This document shows positions 25,161-33,361 of a DNA stretch of 34,287 nucleotides, piece after piece. Origin of the DNA: Acidobacteriota bacterium. Its GTDB lineage: Bacteria > Acidobacteriota > Vicinamibacteria > Vicinamibacterales > UBA2999. The stretch covers positions 1 through 34,287 of the forward strand of contig JAHFUO010000022.1 in NCBI GenBank assembly GCA_023265015.1, read 5' to 3'. The notes under the pieces are model-generated. The model was not told the origin of the DNA and ran no database searches. It saw only the letters and a list, made by a program, of their open reading frames with translations. Position 1 is the first letter of the stretch. The number at the start of each line of letters is the position of its first letter. The translations under genes and the position numbers were made by a program.

Positions 25161-26126
25161 GTGACGGAACAGCACGAACTTCAGGCTGCGATCGAAGGCC
25201 TCCATCTTCGATATCAATCGTTGACCGACGGGTCCGTCGCCACCTACATCCCGGAGCTCGGCAAGGCCGACCCCGAGGACTTCGGCATCAGCATCGTCAC
25301 CGCCGAGGGGCGCGTCTTCGAAACCGGTGAGTGCCGTCGTCCCTTCACCCTCCAGTCGATCTCAAAGCCGTTCACCTTTGGCTTGGCGCTCGAGGCGTTC
25401 GGAGACGAACGAGTCGCCAGGCATGTGGGCGTCGAACCGAGCGGCGACGCGTTCAACGCCATCGAGCTGCAGGACGGCACGAACCGTCCCTACAATCCGA
25501 TGATCAACACGGGAGCGATCACCGTCACGGCGCTGCTCCACGCGCGGTACGGAGACGAGACGTTCGATCATCTGCTGGACCGGCTGAGCGCTGCCGCCGG
25601 CCGTCCACTTGAGGTCGATGAGGCCGTGTTCGAGTCCGAGCGACGGACCGGGCACCGCAACCGTGCGATTGCGCACCTGCTGCTCAATTTCGGCGTCGTG
25701 CACGAGGAGGCTGAGCGCGCGCTCGATGTCTACTTCAGGCAGTGCGCGATTCTCGTGACCTGTAGCGACCTGGCAACGATGGCCGCAACGCTCGCGAATA
25801 TGGGCCGCCACCCGCTAACGGGCACTCAAGTGTTCGACGTCACGTCGGTCAAGCACATGCTCGCGATCATGTTCACGTGCGGGATGTACGACTACTCGGG
25901 CGAGTGGGCTTACCGGGTGGGCGTTCCCGCCAAGAGCGGCGTGAGCGGCGGCGTGATGGCAGTAGTAAACCGGCAGATCGGCATCGCCACTTACTCGCCC
26001 AGGCTCGACACCCGCGGCAACAGCGCGCGCGGCATCGAGGTCTGCGTCGAGCTGGCGGCGCGGCTCGGGCTGCACGCCTTCGACTGCCTGAATTTCGGTT
26101 CGAGCTTTCTCAAGGTCGTGCTCTGA
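25161..26126 (+). CDS. glsA: Glutaminase
   Basis: A 321-residue serine-type glutaminase (beta-lactamase-like fold) converting glutamine to glutamate and ammonia in the cytoplasm. Landmarks are SVATYIPELGKADP, QSISKPFTFGLAL with the S66-x-x-K69 pair, NRPYNPMINTGAI, RNRAIAHLLLNFG, YFRQCAILVTCSDLA and VGVPAKSGVSGGVMAVV. Full family length (about 310). The start is GTG; no good ATG is in frame nearby, and the preceding ribosome-binding site is weak. It sits 34 bases after the ANTAR gene and may be cotranscribed, adding an ammonium-releasing step to the nitrogen cluster. That grouping is inferred from position. Confidence 0.94.
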   Translation: MTEQHELQAAIEGLHLRYQSLTDGSVATYIPELGKADPEDFGISIVTAEGRVFETGECRRPFTLQSISKPFTFGLALEAFGDERVARHVGVEPSGDAFNAIELQDGTNRPYNPMINTGAITVTALLHARYGDETFDHLLDRLSAAAGRPLEVDEAVFESERRTGHRNRAIAHLLLNFGVVHEEAERALDVYFRQCAILVTCSDLATMAATLANMGRHPLTGTQVFDVTSVKHMLAIMFTCGMYDYSGEWAYRVGVPAKSGVSGGVMAVVNRQIGIATYSPRLDTRGNSARGIEVCVELAARLGLHAFDCLNFGSSFLKVVL

Positions 26127-26156
26127 CACCGGCGGCCCGTAATGTCCCAATCGCCC

Positions 26157-26262
26157 CGTCGCACCGTCGCACCTCGCACCGTCGGACGCACCGTCGCACG
26201 TCGCACCCTCGCACCATCGGACGCACCGTCGCACCCTCGCACGATTCGCACCGTCGCACGAC
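26157..26262. repeat. TCGCACCN repeat array (family A)
   Basis: About a dozen TCGCACC-like units with a variable eighth base and interrupted units (TCGGACGCACC). It fills the space between the converging glutaminase and lytic transglycosylase genes and ends at the stop codon of the latter. The right half is duplicated near 16128-16191. Confidence 0.85.
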
Positions 26263-26263
26263 G

Positions 26264-27259
26264 CTATTGCAGTGTGTCCGCGAGCATCGCGACGCTGAGC
26301 GCGTAGAGATGCGCGCAGTTGTAGCCAAGCAGCGCGTCGTAGTTCGGATAGACGAGGAAGCTGCGGCCGCCGGTTTCGACTAGGCTGGCGGGGATGTCGC
26401 TGCCGGGCAACGCGCCTCCACTCTTGAGCCGCACTCCACGCTCGCCCCAGCTGTTCAGCGGCCGACGCTCGGTCATCATCCGCGTCGCAGTGCAGCCGGT
26501 GGTGCGCATCGGGATGTCCCGGATCTTCTCGCGCGCATCGGCGGTGATCGTCACTTCCCGGCCCCATGCCTGGCCGGCTGTCCAGCCGTAGTCGTTCAAG
26601 TAACTCGCGATCGACGCAAGGGCGTCAGGCGTGGAACGCCAGATGTCGCGCAGGCCGTCCTTGTCGAAATCGACGGCGTGCTCCAGGTAGCTCGAGGGCA
26701 TGAACTGCGGTTGTCCCATCGCTCCCGCCCACGACCCGGTCATCGTCTTCGCGTCGATGTAGCCGCCCGATACGATCGTCAGCGCCTTGAACAGCTCGCC
26801 ACGGAAAAAGTCGGAGCGCCGAGGCTCCCAGGCGAGCGTCGCCAGCGCCTGGAATACAGGTGTGGCGCCGGTGAACTCACCGTAGTGCGATTCGATGGCC
26901 CAAATCGCGAGCACGATCGACGGCGGGACGCCGTACGTCGTCTGTATGCTGCGCAGCAACGTGCGGTCCTGGGTCGCATGTTGACGGCCAAGACGGATGA
27001 TGCGCGGCGTGGCGAGCGCCCTGAAGTAGCGGTCGAGCGTGCGCGTAAATTCTGTCTGCGAGCGGTCGCGCTCGACGACGCGCGGCAGCGGCTGCAATCC
27101 GACGAGCGTGTCGTTCAGCAGCTCTTCGCTGAAGCCGCGCGCGCGCGCGTCAGCGATCACATCGCTGAGCCATGCGTCAAATGGCTTTGGCGCCTCCTGG
27201 ATGACGCCCTGCGCCGGTGCGAGGAGAGCGGCGGAGAGAAGGAGAGCGATCAGGCGCAT
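26264..27259 (-). CDS. Lytic murein transglycosylase, MltB/GH103 type
   Basis: A 331-residue exported enzyme that cleaves the glycan strands of peptidoglycan. A signal peptide (MRLIALLLSAALLAPAQG) has no lipobox cysteine, so the protein is probably soluble in the periplasm. The GH103 domain shows the catalytic Glu123 in IWAIESHYGEF, the GAMGQPQFMPSSYLEHAVDFDKDG block and IASYLNDYGWTAGQAWGREV. LVYPNYDALLGYNCAHLYALSVAMLAD is the usual MltB C-terminal section. Complete length. It is followed by repeats with no recognisable terminator. Confidence 0.93.
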   Translation of the reverse strand: MRLIALLLSAALLAPAQGVIQEAPKPFDAWLSDVIADARARGFSEELLNDTLVGLQPLPRVVERDRSQTEFTRTLDRYFRALATPRIIRLGRQHATQDRTLLRSIQTTYGVPPSIVLAIWAIESHYGEFTGATPVFQALATLAWEPRRSDFFRGELFKALTIVSGGYIDAKTMTGSWAGAMGQPQFMPSSYLEHAVDFDKDGLRDIWRSTPDALASIASYLNDYGWTAGQAWGREVTITADAREKIRDIPMRTTGCTATRMMTERRPLNSWGERGVRLKSGGALPGSDIPASLVETGGRSFLVYPNYDALLGYNCAHLYALSVAMLADTLQ

Positions 27260-27285
27260 CGCAATGTGAAGATCTTAAATCACGA

Positions 27286-28005
27286 TCACCTCCCCCAATC
27301 GATGTTCGACGCCATCTGCACCTGTCGTCCCCGCCGCTCCAGAGCACGCCGCATGGCGAGGCTTTCGGCCGGCGTGAAGAGCCAATCGGCCGGATCGTCG
27401 CGTCGAAGCTCTCCGCGCGACCAGATCGCGCGCATCAACCCGGCCGCGCCGTGGGCATTGGTCCCGAGCAGGAGATGCCCGATCTCGTGCGCGATCGCGT
27501 GCCCGAGCAGCGTCGCACCATCGACACCCGCCTGCCTGGCCAGCCACTCGACTCGATCGACGTAGACCGTTGCGAGGGCACCGGCAGATGCCGGCACATC
27601 GACCAGCGAGTAGCCAAGCGAGAGCTCGCCGTGCGCAGTGATCACGCCCGGAAGGGACGGCAAACGGACGGCGAGCTCGTCCTGCGCGAGGGGCGCGTCG
27701 CACTCCGCCGGATTCATCGCTGAACCGCTGCGCCCGCACTCGACCCACGTGATGTCGATGCCGGCGGCGGCCAGGACCCCGGCCGCCGCACGCAGGGCAA
27801 CCGACTGATCCGCCACCGGCATGACCGCGCCGTCGTACACGCGCACCTGGACGCGCGCACGACCATCCCCAATCGCATCCTTGCCCGACGACCTGTCCGA
27901 CGAAGCGCCAGGCGCGAAGGCGGAAGCCGGCCCGGCAGCCGCATCGACCGCTGCGCCAAGAAGTCCCGCCACCATCACTGCCGTCGCGAGCTCGTTTCGC
28001 ACCAC
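27286..28005 (-). CDS. Putative secreted zinc metalloprotease (HExxH-x3-G-x3-H)
   Basis: About 239 residues from the GTG at 28005. An in-frame GTG at 28092 would add 29 residues but hide the signal peptide, whereas the chosen start gives VVRNELATAVMVAGLLGAAVDAAAG at the N-terminus. The zinc site is H173-E174-x-x-H177, Gly, H185 (HEIGHLLLGTNAH), and the following GLMRAIW provides a Met-turn-like methionine (Met191), resembling metzincins with slightly longer spacing. Related small proteins with HEIGHLLLG and a following GIM/GLM are frequent in Acidobacteria and remain uncharacterised. Protease activity is inferred from the motif. It shares a divergent promoter region with the CadC-like regulator. 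Confidence 0.65.
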   Translation of the reverse strand: MVRNELATAVMVAGLLGAAVDAAAGPASAFAPGASSDRSSGKDAIGDGRARVQVRVYDGAVMPVADQSVALRAAAGVLAAAGIDITWVECGRSGSAMNPAECDAPLAQDELAVRLPSLPGVITAHGELSLGYSLVDVPASAGALATVYVDRVEWLARQAGVDGATLLGHAIAHEIGHLLLGTNAHGAAGLMRAIWSRGELRRDDPADWLFTPAESLAMRRALERRGRQVQMASNIDWGR

Positions 28006-28045
28006 GCCACTGTGCGCCCCGCGGGTAGGTGCCTCAATGCACTGG

Positions 28046-28073
28046 AGGTGACACGAGGTGACATCCAGGTGAC
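28046..28073. promoter_or_regulatory. Three helically phased AGGTGAC direct repeats, candidate operator
   Basis: Perfect AGGTGAC copies start at 28046, 28056 and 28067, that is 10 and 11 bases apart. Seven-base direct repeats with 3-4 base spacers are how OmpR/PhoB-type winged-helix domains bind DNA. They sit between the divergent metalloprotease gene and the winged-helix regulator gene, so one may be the target of the other. Confidence 0.55.
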
Positions 28074-28225
28074 CCGCGATTGTCAGCACCACAAGGGCCC
28101 GGATCCGCGGGCGATAATTGTGTGAACCGGAAGCGGGACCAGACTCGTATTACCGTCGCAAGGTCCGGATAGATCGCGGGATCGGGCTCGTGTACAAGTG
28201 TCGTGTCATGGATGTGGGAATACGT

Positions 28226-29968
28226 ATGAATTCACCGACCGAGGCGGAGCGGTTATTGCGATTTGACGTCTTCGAGCTCGATGTGCGCTCGCACGAGCTG
28301 CGCAAGGGGAAGAACCGCATCCGTCTGCAGGAGCAGCCGTTCGAGATCCTCCGGATGATGCTCGAGCACCCCGGCGACGTCGTCACACGCGAGGAGCTGG
28401 CCAGGCGCCTGTGGCCCGAGGGGACGTTCGTCGACTTCGAGCACAGCCTGAACGCCGCGGTGAAGCGGCTCAGGGCTGCGCTTGGAGACGACGCCGACAA
28501 TCCGAGGTTCGTGGAGACGCTCCCGCGTCGCGGGTACCGGTTCATCGCGTCGCTGGTGGCGAACGGCGGCGCTGCCGTCATGCCGGTCGCGCCCGAGTAC
28601 ACGGCGCGCCTTGCGGTGCTGCCGTTCACGAATTCCAGCGGCGACGTGGGGCAGGAGTACTTCAGCGACGGCCTGACCGAGGAGATGATCCTGCAGCTCG
28701 GTCGGCTCGGACGCGGTCGGCTCGGCGTGATCGCCAGGGCCTCGTCGATGATGTTTAAGGGCGGAACGCGCCGCGCGCGCGAGATCGGCGAGACGCTGCG
28801 CGCCGACTACCTGCTCGAGGGAAGCGTCCGGCGGGAGGGCGATCGCGTGCGCATCACCGCGTGGCTGGTGGAAACATCGAGTGAGACACACCTCTGGACG
28901 GATGTCTACGAGCGTCACCTGACCGATTGCCTGTCGGTGCAGGCCGACGTCGCCGCCCGGATTGCGCAATCGCTTGCGTTGGAGCTCATGCCGGAACAAC
29001 CGGTGCATCGCTCGCGTGATGTGGCTGCGTACCAGACGTACCTGAAGGGGCGTTATTACTGGAACATCCCGGGCGATCAAGGTCTGGACCAGGCGATTTT
29101 CTATTTTGATCAGGCGCGTGCATCAGACCCCGAATTTGCGGCCGCCCACGCGGACCTTGCGCGTGCTCACACGGCGCGCGCCGAATACTACAGCATCATG
29201 CCGCGAACGGCTCTCGAAGCCGCGCTTCCAATCGCGCTCCGCGCGCTCGAGCTCGATCCGCATCTGTCCCATGCGCATCTTGCGCTCGCGAACATCCGCG
29301 CGATGCTCGACTGGGACTGGGAAGGGGCGGAAGCCGCGTACCAACACGCCATCGCGCTGAACCCGAGCAGTGATGGGGCGCATCGCTGGTACGGGCTGCT
29401 TCTTGCGGGACTTGGACGACACACCGAAGCCGTCCGCGAGGCTCAATGCGCGCGGGAGCTCGATCCGCTCTGCCTCGTCGTCGGCACAAGCGCCGCGTGG
29501 ACGCAGTACATGGCCGGCGACTACGAAGCGGCGATCGAAACCTGTCGCCACGTGATCGATATGGACGCGCGTTTTGCGCCGTCACGACGCGTGCGTGGCG
29601 CCGCGCTTCTTCAGATTGGTCGTCCAGCGGAGGCTGTGGCGGAGCTCGAATCGGCCGCCACGGTTGCTCCTGAGGATCCCGTGCTGCTTGCGTGGCTCGC
29701 GCACGCGAAGGCCGTCAATGGCGACTGCGCGGCAGCGTCCGTGTTGCTGCAGGCGTTGCAGCGCCTCGCTGAACGCAGGTTCGTCCCGTCCTATCACCTC
29801 GCGCTCGCCCACGTCGGCCTCGGCAGCCATGACGACGTGTTCGCGCTCCTGAACCGCGCCTGCGAGGAGCGCGATCCCGTCCTGCTGAACGTCGGACTGG
29901 ATCCGCGCTTCGAGCCGGTGCGGGACGACGAGCGGTTCACGAAGCTGCTCGATCGGTTGCGCCTGTAA
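28226..29968 (+). CDS. Winged-helix (CadC-like) regulator with TolB-like domain and TPR repeats
   Basis: About 580 residues from the ATG at 28226, which has GGGA six bases upstream; an ATG at 28208 is possible. Residues ~12-108 form an OmpR/CadC-type winged helix (FDVFELDVRSHELRKG, FEILRMMLEHPGDVVTREELARRLW, LPRRGYRFIA). Residues ~128-250 match the TolB/FlgO-like N-terminal module (LAVLPFTNSSGDVGQEYFSDGLTEEMI, ADYLLEGSVRREGDRVRITAWLV). Tetratricopeptide repeats fill the remainder. Unlike CadC, no clear transmembrane segment separates the DNA-binding part from the rest, so it is likely cytoplasmic. Target genes unknown; the adjacent direct repeats are candidates. Confidence 0.85.
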   Translation: MNSPTEAERLLRFDVFELDVRSHELRKGKNRIRLQEQPFEILRMMLEHPGDVVTREELARRLWPEGTFVDFEHSLNAAVKRLRAALGDDADNPRFVETLPRRGYRFIASLVANGGAAVMPVAPEYTARLAVLPFTNSSGDVGQEYFSDGLTEEMILQLGRLGRGRLGVIARASSMMFKGGTRRAREIGETLRADYLLEGSVRREGDRVRITAWLVETSSETHLWTDVYERHLTDCLSVQADVAARIAQSLALELMPEQPVHRSRDVAAYQTYLKGRYYWNIPGDQGLDQAIFYFDQARASDPEFAAAHADLARAHTARAEYYSIMPRTALEAALPIALRALELDPHLSHAHLALANIRAMLDWDWEGAEAAYQHAIALNPSSDGAHRWYGLLLAGLGRHTEAVREAQCARELDPLCLVVGTSAAWTQYMAGDYEAAIETCRHVIDMDARFAPSRRVRGAALLQIGRPAEAVAELESAATVAPEDPVLLAWLAHAKAVNGDCAAASVLLQALQRLAERRFVPSYHLALAHVGLGSHDDVFALLNRACEERDPVLLNVGLDPRFEPVRDDERFTKLLDRLRL

Positions 29969-29970
29969 TC

Positions 29971-29997
29971 GGTTGGTGGTTGGTGGTTGGTGGTTGG
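29971..29997. repeat. TTGGTGG heptamer repeat abutting a start codon (family B)
   Basis: Nearly four heptamers end two bases before the ATG at 29999. They follow the stop codon of the TPR regulator and occupy the whole intergenic space, taking the place of a normal ribosome-binding site. Confidence 0.9.
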
Positions 29998-29998
29998 A

Positions 29999-30682
29999 AT
30001 GCGCATCCTCGTCGTCGAAGACGAACAGAAGGTCGCCAACGCCCTGCGCGAGGGGCTCGAGGGCGAGCGCTATGACGTCGTGGTCGAGCGCACGGGCGAG
30101 AGCGCGTTCTTCAGGCTCAACACCGAAACGTTCGATCTGATCCTGCTCGATCTCACGCTGCCGGGGCGCGATGGGCTGGAAATCCTGACGACGCTGCGCG
30201 GGAAGCGCGTGAAGACGCCGGTGCTCGTGCTCACGGCGCGTGACACGCTGCAGGATCGCGTCGCCGGCCTCGACTCCGGCGCCGACGACTACCTGGTCAA
30301 GCCGTTCGCCTTCGCCGAGTTGCTCGCCCGCATCCGCGCGCTGCTGCGCCGCGGCCGCGCCTCCGAATCCCCGCGTCTTGTCGTCGGCGACCTCACGATG
30401 GACCTGATCACGCGAAAGGTGCAGCGCGGCGGCCAGGCGGTGGAGCTGACGGTGCGCGAGTTCGAGCTGCTCGAGTACCTGATGCGGTACGAAGGGCAGG
30501 TCGTGTCGCGGGAGACGCTGGCGCGCGACGTGTGGAGGGAAACCGCCAGGACGACGCCGCTCGACAACGTGATCGACGTGCACATCGCCCGCCTGCGGAG
30601 GAAGGTCGACGTCGAGCGGCCGGTCCGGCTGATTCACACCGTTCGCGGGGTCGGCTTCATGCTCCGGGAGGGCGAGCCCTGA
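29999..30682 (+). CDS. OmpR-family response regulator
   Basis: A 227-residue two-component regulator. The receiver domain has the acidic pair in VVEDEQ, the phosphoacceptor Asp51 in LILLDLTLPG, Thr79 in VLVLTA and Lys101 in YLVKPF. The DNA-binding winged helix ends with NVIDVHIARLRRKVD and LIHTVRGVGFMLRE. It resembles the CusR/CopR-like branch, but metal response is only a guess. Phosphorylation should come from the kinase encoded next, whose start overlaps this stop (TGATG). The ATG directly follows a family B repeat. Confidence 0.94.
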   Translation: MRILVVEDEQKVANALREGLEGERYDVVVERTGESAFFRLNTETFDLILLDLTLPGRDGLEILTTLRGKRVKTPVLVLTARDTLQDRVAGLDSGADDYLVKPFAFAELLARIRALLRRGRASESPRLVVGDLTMDLITRKVQRGGQAVELTVREFELLEYLMRYEGQVVSRETLARDVWRETARTTPLDNVIDVHIARLRRKVDVERPVRLIHTVRGVGFMLREGEP

Positions 30683-32055
30683 TGCGCTGGTGGCGATCGC
30701 ACAGCGTCCGCGTCCAGCTCACGCTGTGGTACGTCGGCGCGATGATCGTCGTGCTGGCCGTCTACGCCGCCGCGATCCTCGCCTACGTGAGCCGCAGCGC
30801 CTCCGCGGCGCTCGATCAGCAGCTCCGCGCGGACTTCCAGTGGGCGGCCGCGATCGTCGAGCAGACGCCCGAGGGAGGCATCACGTGGAACGGCGAGGAC
30901 ACCGCCGAAGAGGTGCGGCCCTGGCTGCAGGTGTGGAGTCCCGACGGAGAGCTTCTGTATCGCAACGACCTCGCGATCGAGGGGGCGATGCCGGGACGGG
31001 ATCTGTTGAACCTGGCGGATGACACGATCGTCGCGATTCCAACGGCCGACGTGCCGCTGCGGGTGTTGAGCCGGCGCGGACAGATCGCGTCGAAGCCGGT
31101 GGTGATTCAGGTCGGGCGGTCGGAAGGGCCGATGCGCCAGCAGCTCCGCGACGTCGTGCTGATCCTGCTGCTCGGCCTTCCGCTCGCGGTCGCCACCGCG
31201 GGACTTGGCGGCTACACGGTCGCAAGCCACGCGCTGGCGCCGATTGAGCGCATGACCGAGCGTGCGCGGACGATCAATGCCGATCGGTTGAGCGATCGGC
31301 TGCCGGTGATCAATCCCGACAACGAGATGGGCCGCCTGGCGACCGTCTTCAACGCGACGCTGGGCCGCCTCGAAGCGTCCTTCGATCAGATGCGCCGCTT
31401 TACCGCGGACGCCTCTCACGAGCTGCGCACGCCGCTGACGGCGATCCGCAGCGTCGGCGAGGTCGGCCTGCGGATCCGCCGCGACGAGGCGGCGTACCGC
31501 GCGATCATCGGCAGCATGCTCGAGGAAGTCGATCGGCTGGCCGGGCTCGTCGACCGCCTGTTGATGCTCTCTCGCGCCGAGACCGGCCAGGCAAAGCTGT
31601 CGCTCGAAACCGTGTCGCTCGTGGAGCTGGCGGAGAGCGTCGCCGCCGACCTGGCGGTGCTCGCCGAAGAGAAGACGCAGTTGGTGATCATCGAGCCGCA
31701 GGGATCGCCGCATGCGCCCGGCGATCGCCTGATGCTGCGCCAGGCGCTGATTAACCTGGTCGACAACGCGATCAAGTTCAGCTCGTCTGGAAGCCGCATT
31801 ACCGTTCGCGTGTTCGAGTCGGCAGAGCAGGCGATCGTGGACGTCGTCGACAGCGGGCCGGGCATCCCGTCCGAGGCGCGCGCCCACATCTTCGATCGCT
31901 TCTTCCGCGCGCCATCCGCGTCGTCAGAGGCGGGCGGCACGGGCCTTGGGTTGTCGATTGCGAAATCGGCGGTGGAGGCCAACGGCGGGACGCTGACCCT
32001 CGAGCGCAGCGGCGCCGACGGGAGCACGTTCCGGATCAGCGTGCCTCGCGGCTAG
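30682..32055 (+). CDS. Sensor histidine kinase
   Basis: A 457-residue membrane kinase. Two transmembrane helices (~13-36 and ~158-180) flank a periplasmic sensor of about 120 residues. A HAMP domain begins with SHALAPIERMTERARTI. The H-box ASHELRTPLTAI carries the phosphorylated His246. The ATPase domain shows the N-box LINLVDNAIKFS, the G1 box VVDSGPGIP and the G2 box GGTGLGLSIAKS. All catalytic boxes are complete. The TGATG overlap with the response regulator shows coupling. Signal unknown. Confidence 0.94.
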   Translation: MRWWRSHSVRVQLTLWYVGAMIVVLAVYAAAILAYVSRSASAALDQQLRADFQWAAAIVEQTPEGGITWNGEDTAEEVRPWLQVWSPDGELLYRNDLAIEGAMPGRDLLNLADDTIVAIPTADVPLRVLSRRGQIASKPVVIQVGRSEGPMRQQLRDVVLILLLGLPLAVATAGLGGYTVASHALAPIERMTERARTINADRLSDRLPVINPDNEMGRLATVFNATLGRLEASFDQMRRFTADASHELRTPLTAIRSVGEVGLRIRRDEAAYRAIIGSMLEEVDRLAGLVDRLLMLSRAETGQAKLSLETVSLVELAESVAADLAVLAEEKTQLVIIEPQGSPHAPGDRLMLRQALINLVDNAIKFSSSGSRITVRVFESAEQAIVDVVDSGPGIPSEARAHIFDRFFRAPSASSEAGGTGLGLSIAKSAVEANGGTLTLERSGADGSTFRISVPRG

Positions 32056-32058
32056 ATC

Positions 32059-32142
32059 AACCACGAAGGTCACGAAAGTCACGAAGGTCACGAAAATCTA
32101 ATTTGGTTTCGTGTCCTTCGAGATCTTCGTGTCATCGTGGTT
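32059..32142. repeat. CACGAAGGT repeat with inverted arms (family D)
   Basis: The left arm (32059-32095) holds four CACGAA units starting AACCACGAA. The right arm (32107-32142) is an imperfect reverse complement ending TCGTGGTT. The two could form one long stem between converging genes, possibly acting as a two-way terminator. The right arm is also the coding sequence for the C-terminus of the MFS gene. Confidence 0.8.
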
Positions 32143-33351
32143 CAGGCTCGTATTCGCGATCGCCAGCGCCACGAAAAGCAGCACACTTAGAAACGCCACC
32201 ACGCCTGGCCAGGCGAACGCGGTCCAGAAGAACCCGCCGCACGCGCCAGCGATGCTGGCGCCCATGTAGTAGAAGAACAGATACAACGCCGAGGCCTGTG
32301 CCTTCGCCTCGCGCGCGCGAATGCCCAGCCAGCTGCTTGCCACCGAGTGCGCCGCGAAGAAGCCAACCGTGACGAGCGACATGCCGAGGATCACAGCCGC
32401 CAGCGGCCGCGCCAGCGTCACCGCCACGCCCACCAGCATCGTCGCGATGCCGGCCTCGAGCAGATTCGGCCGGGTGAACCTGTGTGAAAGCACCCCGATC
32501 AACGAGGAGCTGAAAAAACCGAGGAGGTAGAGCCCGAACACGGAGCCGACGACCGTCTGGCTCAACGAGTACGGCGGCGCCAGCAGTCGGAACGCGATGT
32601 AGTTGTAGACGGTCACAAGCGTTCCCAGGATCAGGAACGCTTCGGCGACGAGCGCGACGATCACCTTGTCGCGAAGATGCGCCTTGTACGATTCGAGCAG
32701 GCTGGCGACCGACAGCGATCGCGGACGGAAGCGGGCCGAGGCCGGCAGGCTCGAGGAAAAGATCACCGACGCGAAGACGCCAAGGACGCCGATCATCGCC
32801 AGCGCCGATCGCCATGAAAACAGATCGGTCAGGACGCCGGTCAGCAGCCGGCCGGTCATCCCGCCGAGCGCGCTGCCGCCGACGTACAGCCCCATCGACA
32901 CCCCGACCGCTTCGGGATGGATCTCTTCGCCGACGTACGCCATCGCGAGCGCCGGCAGGCCGGCGAACGCGATGCCTTCCACCGCGCGAATCAGAAGGAA
33001 GGTGGGCCAGTCGCGGACCGCCGCCGACAGGATCGTCAGGATCGCGGCAGCCATGAGCGAGACAATCATCAGCGGCTTGCGCGACCATCCTTCGGCGACG
33101 GCGCCTATCACCAGCATCGAGAGCGCGAGACATCCCGTCGTGAGCGACATCGCCAGGCTGCTGGCCGGGGCGCTGATGTGGAACTCCTGCGTGAAGATCG
33201 GCAGCAGCGGCTGCACCGAGTACATCAGGAGGAAGGTGGAGAAGCCCGCCGCGGCCACGGCGAGGTTGATCTGCCGAAACGCCGGCGTGCCACGCTCGAC
33301 GTGCGACGGCGCGATGGTGCGCGAGCTCGAGAGAGGCCTGGTGTGCGGCAT
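32098..33351 (-). CDS. MFS transporter, YnfM/AraJ-like exporter
   Basis: A 417-residue protein with about 12 hydrophobic helices. The N-terminal half has TFLLMYSVQPLLPIFTQEFHIS, typical of the YnfM-type branch, then GAVAEGWSRKPLMI (the MFS inner loop) and RAVEGIAFAGLPALAMAYVGEEI. The second half contains FFYYMGASIAGACGGFFW. Such proteins are usually drug or metabolite exporters using the proton gradient; substrate unknown. The last ~14 residues (NHDDTKISKDTKPN) are the translated family D repeat rather than family sequence. It may be cotranscribed with the LysE-type gene just upstream (10-base gap). Confidence 0.88.
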   Translation of the reverse strand: MPHTRPLSSSRTIAPSHVERGTPAFRQINLAVAAAGFSTFLLMYSVQPLLPIFTQEFHISAPASSLAMSLTTGCLALSMLVIGAVAEGWSRKPLMIVSLMAAAILTILSAAVRDWPTFLLIRAVEGIAFAGLPALAMAYVGEEIHPEAVGVSMGLYVGGSALGGMTGRLLTGVLTDLFSWRSALAMIGVLGVFASVIFSSSLPASARFRPRSLSVASLLESYKAHLRDKVIVALVAEAFLILGTLVTVYNYIAFRLLAPPYSLSQTVVGSVFGLYLLGFFSSSLIGVLSHRFTRPNLLEAGIATMLVGVAVTLARPLAAVILGMSLVTVGFFAAHSVASSWLGIRAREAKAQASALYLFFYYMGASIAGACGGFFWTAFAWPGVVAFLSVLLFVALAIANTSLNHDDTKISKDTKPN

Positions 33352-33361
33352 CGGCTCCCGG

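Noticed and set aside
26157-26262. Possible CRISPR array
   Set aside because: Units are 7-8 bases, with no spacers of constant length and no cas gene.
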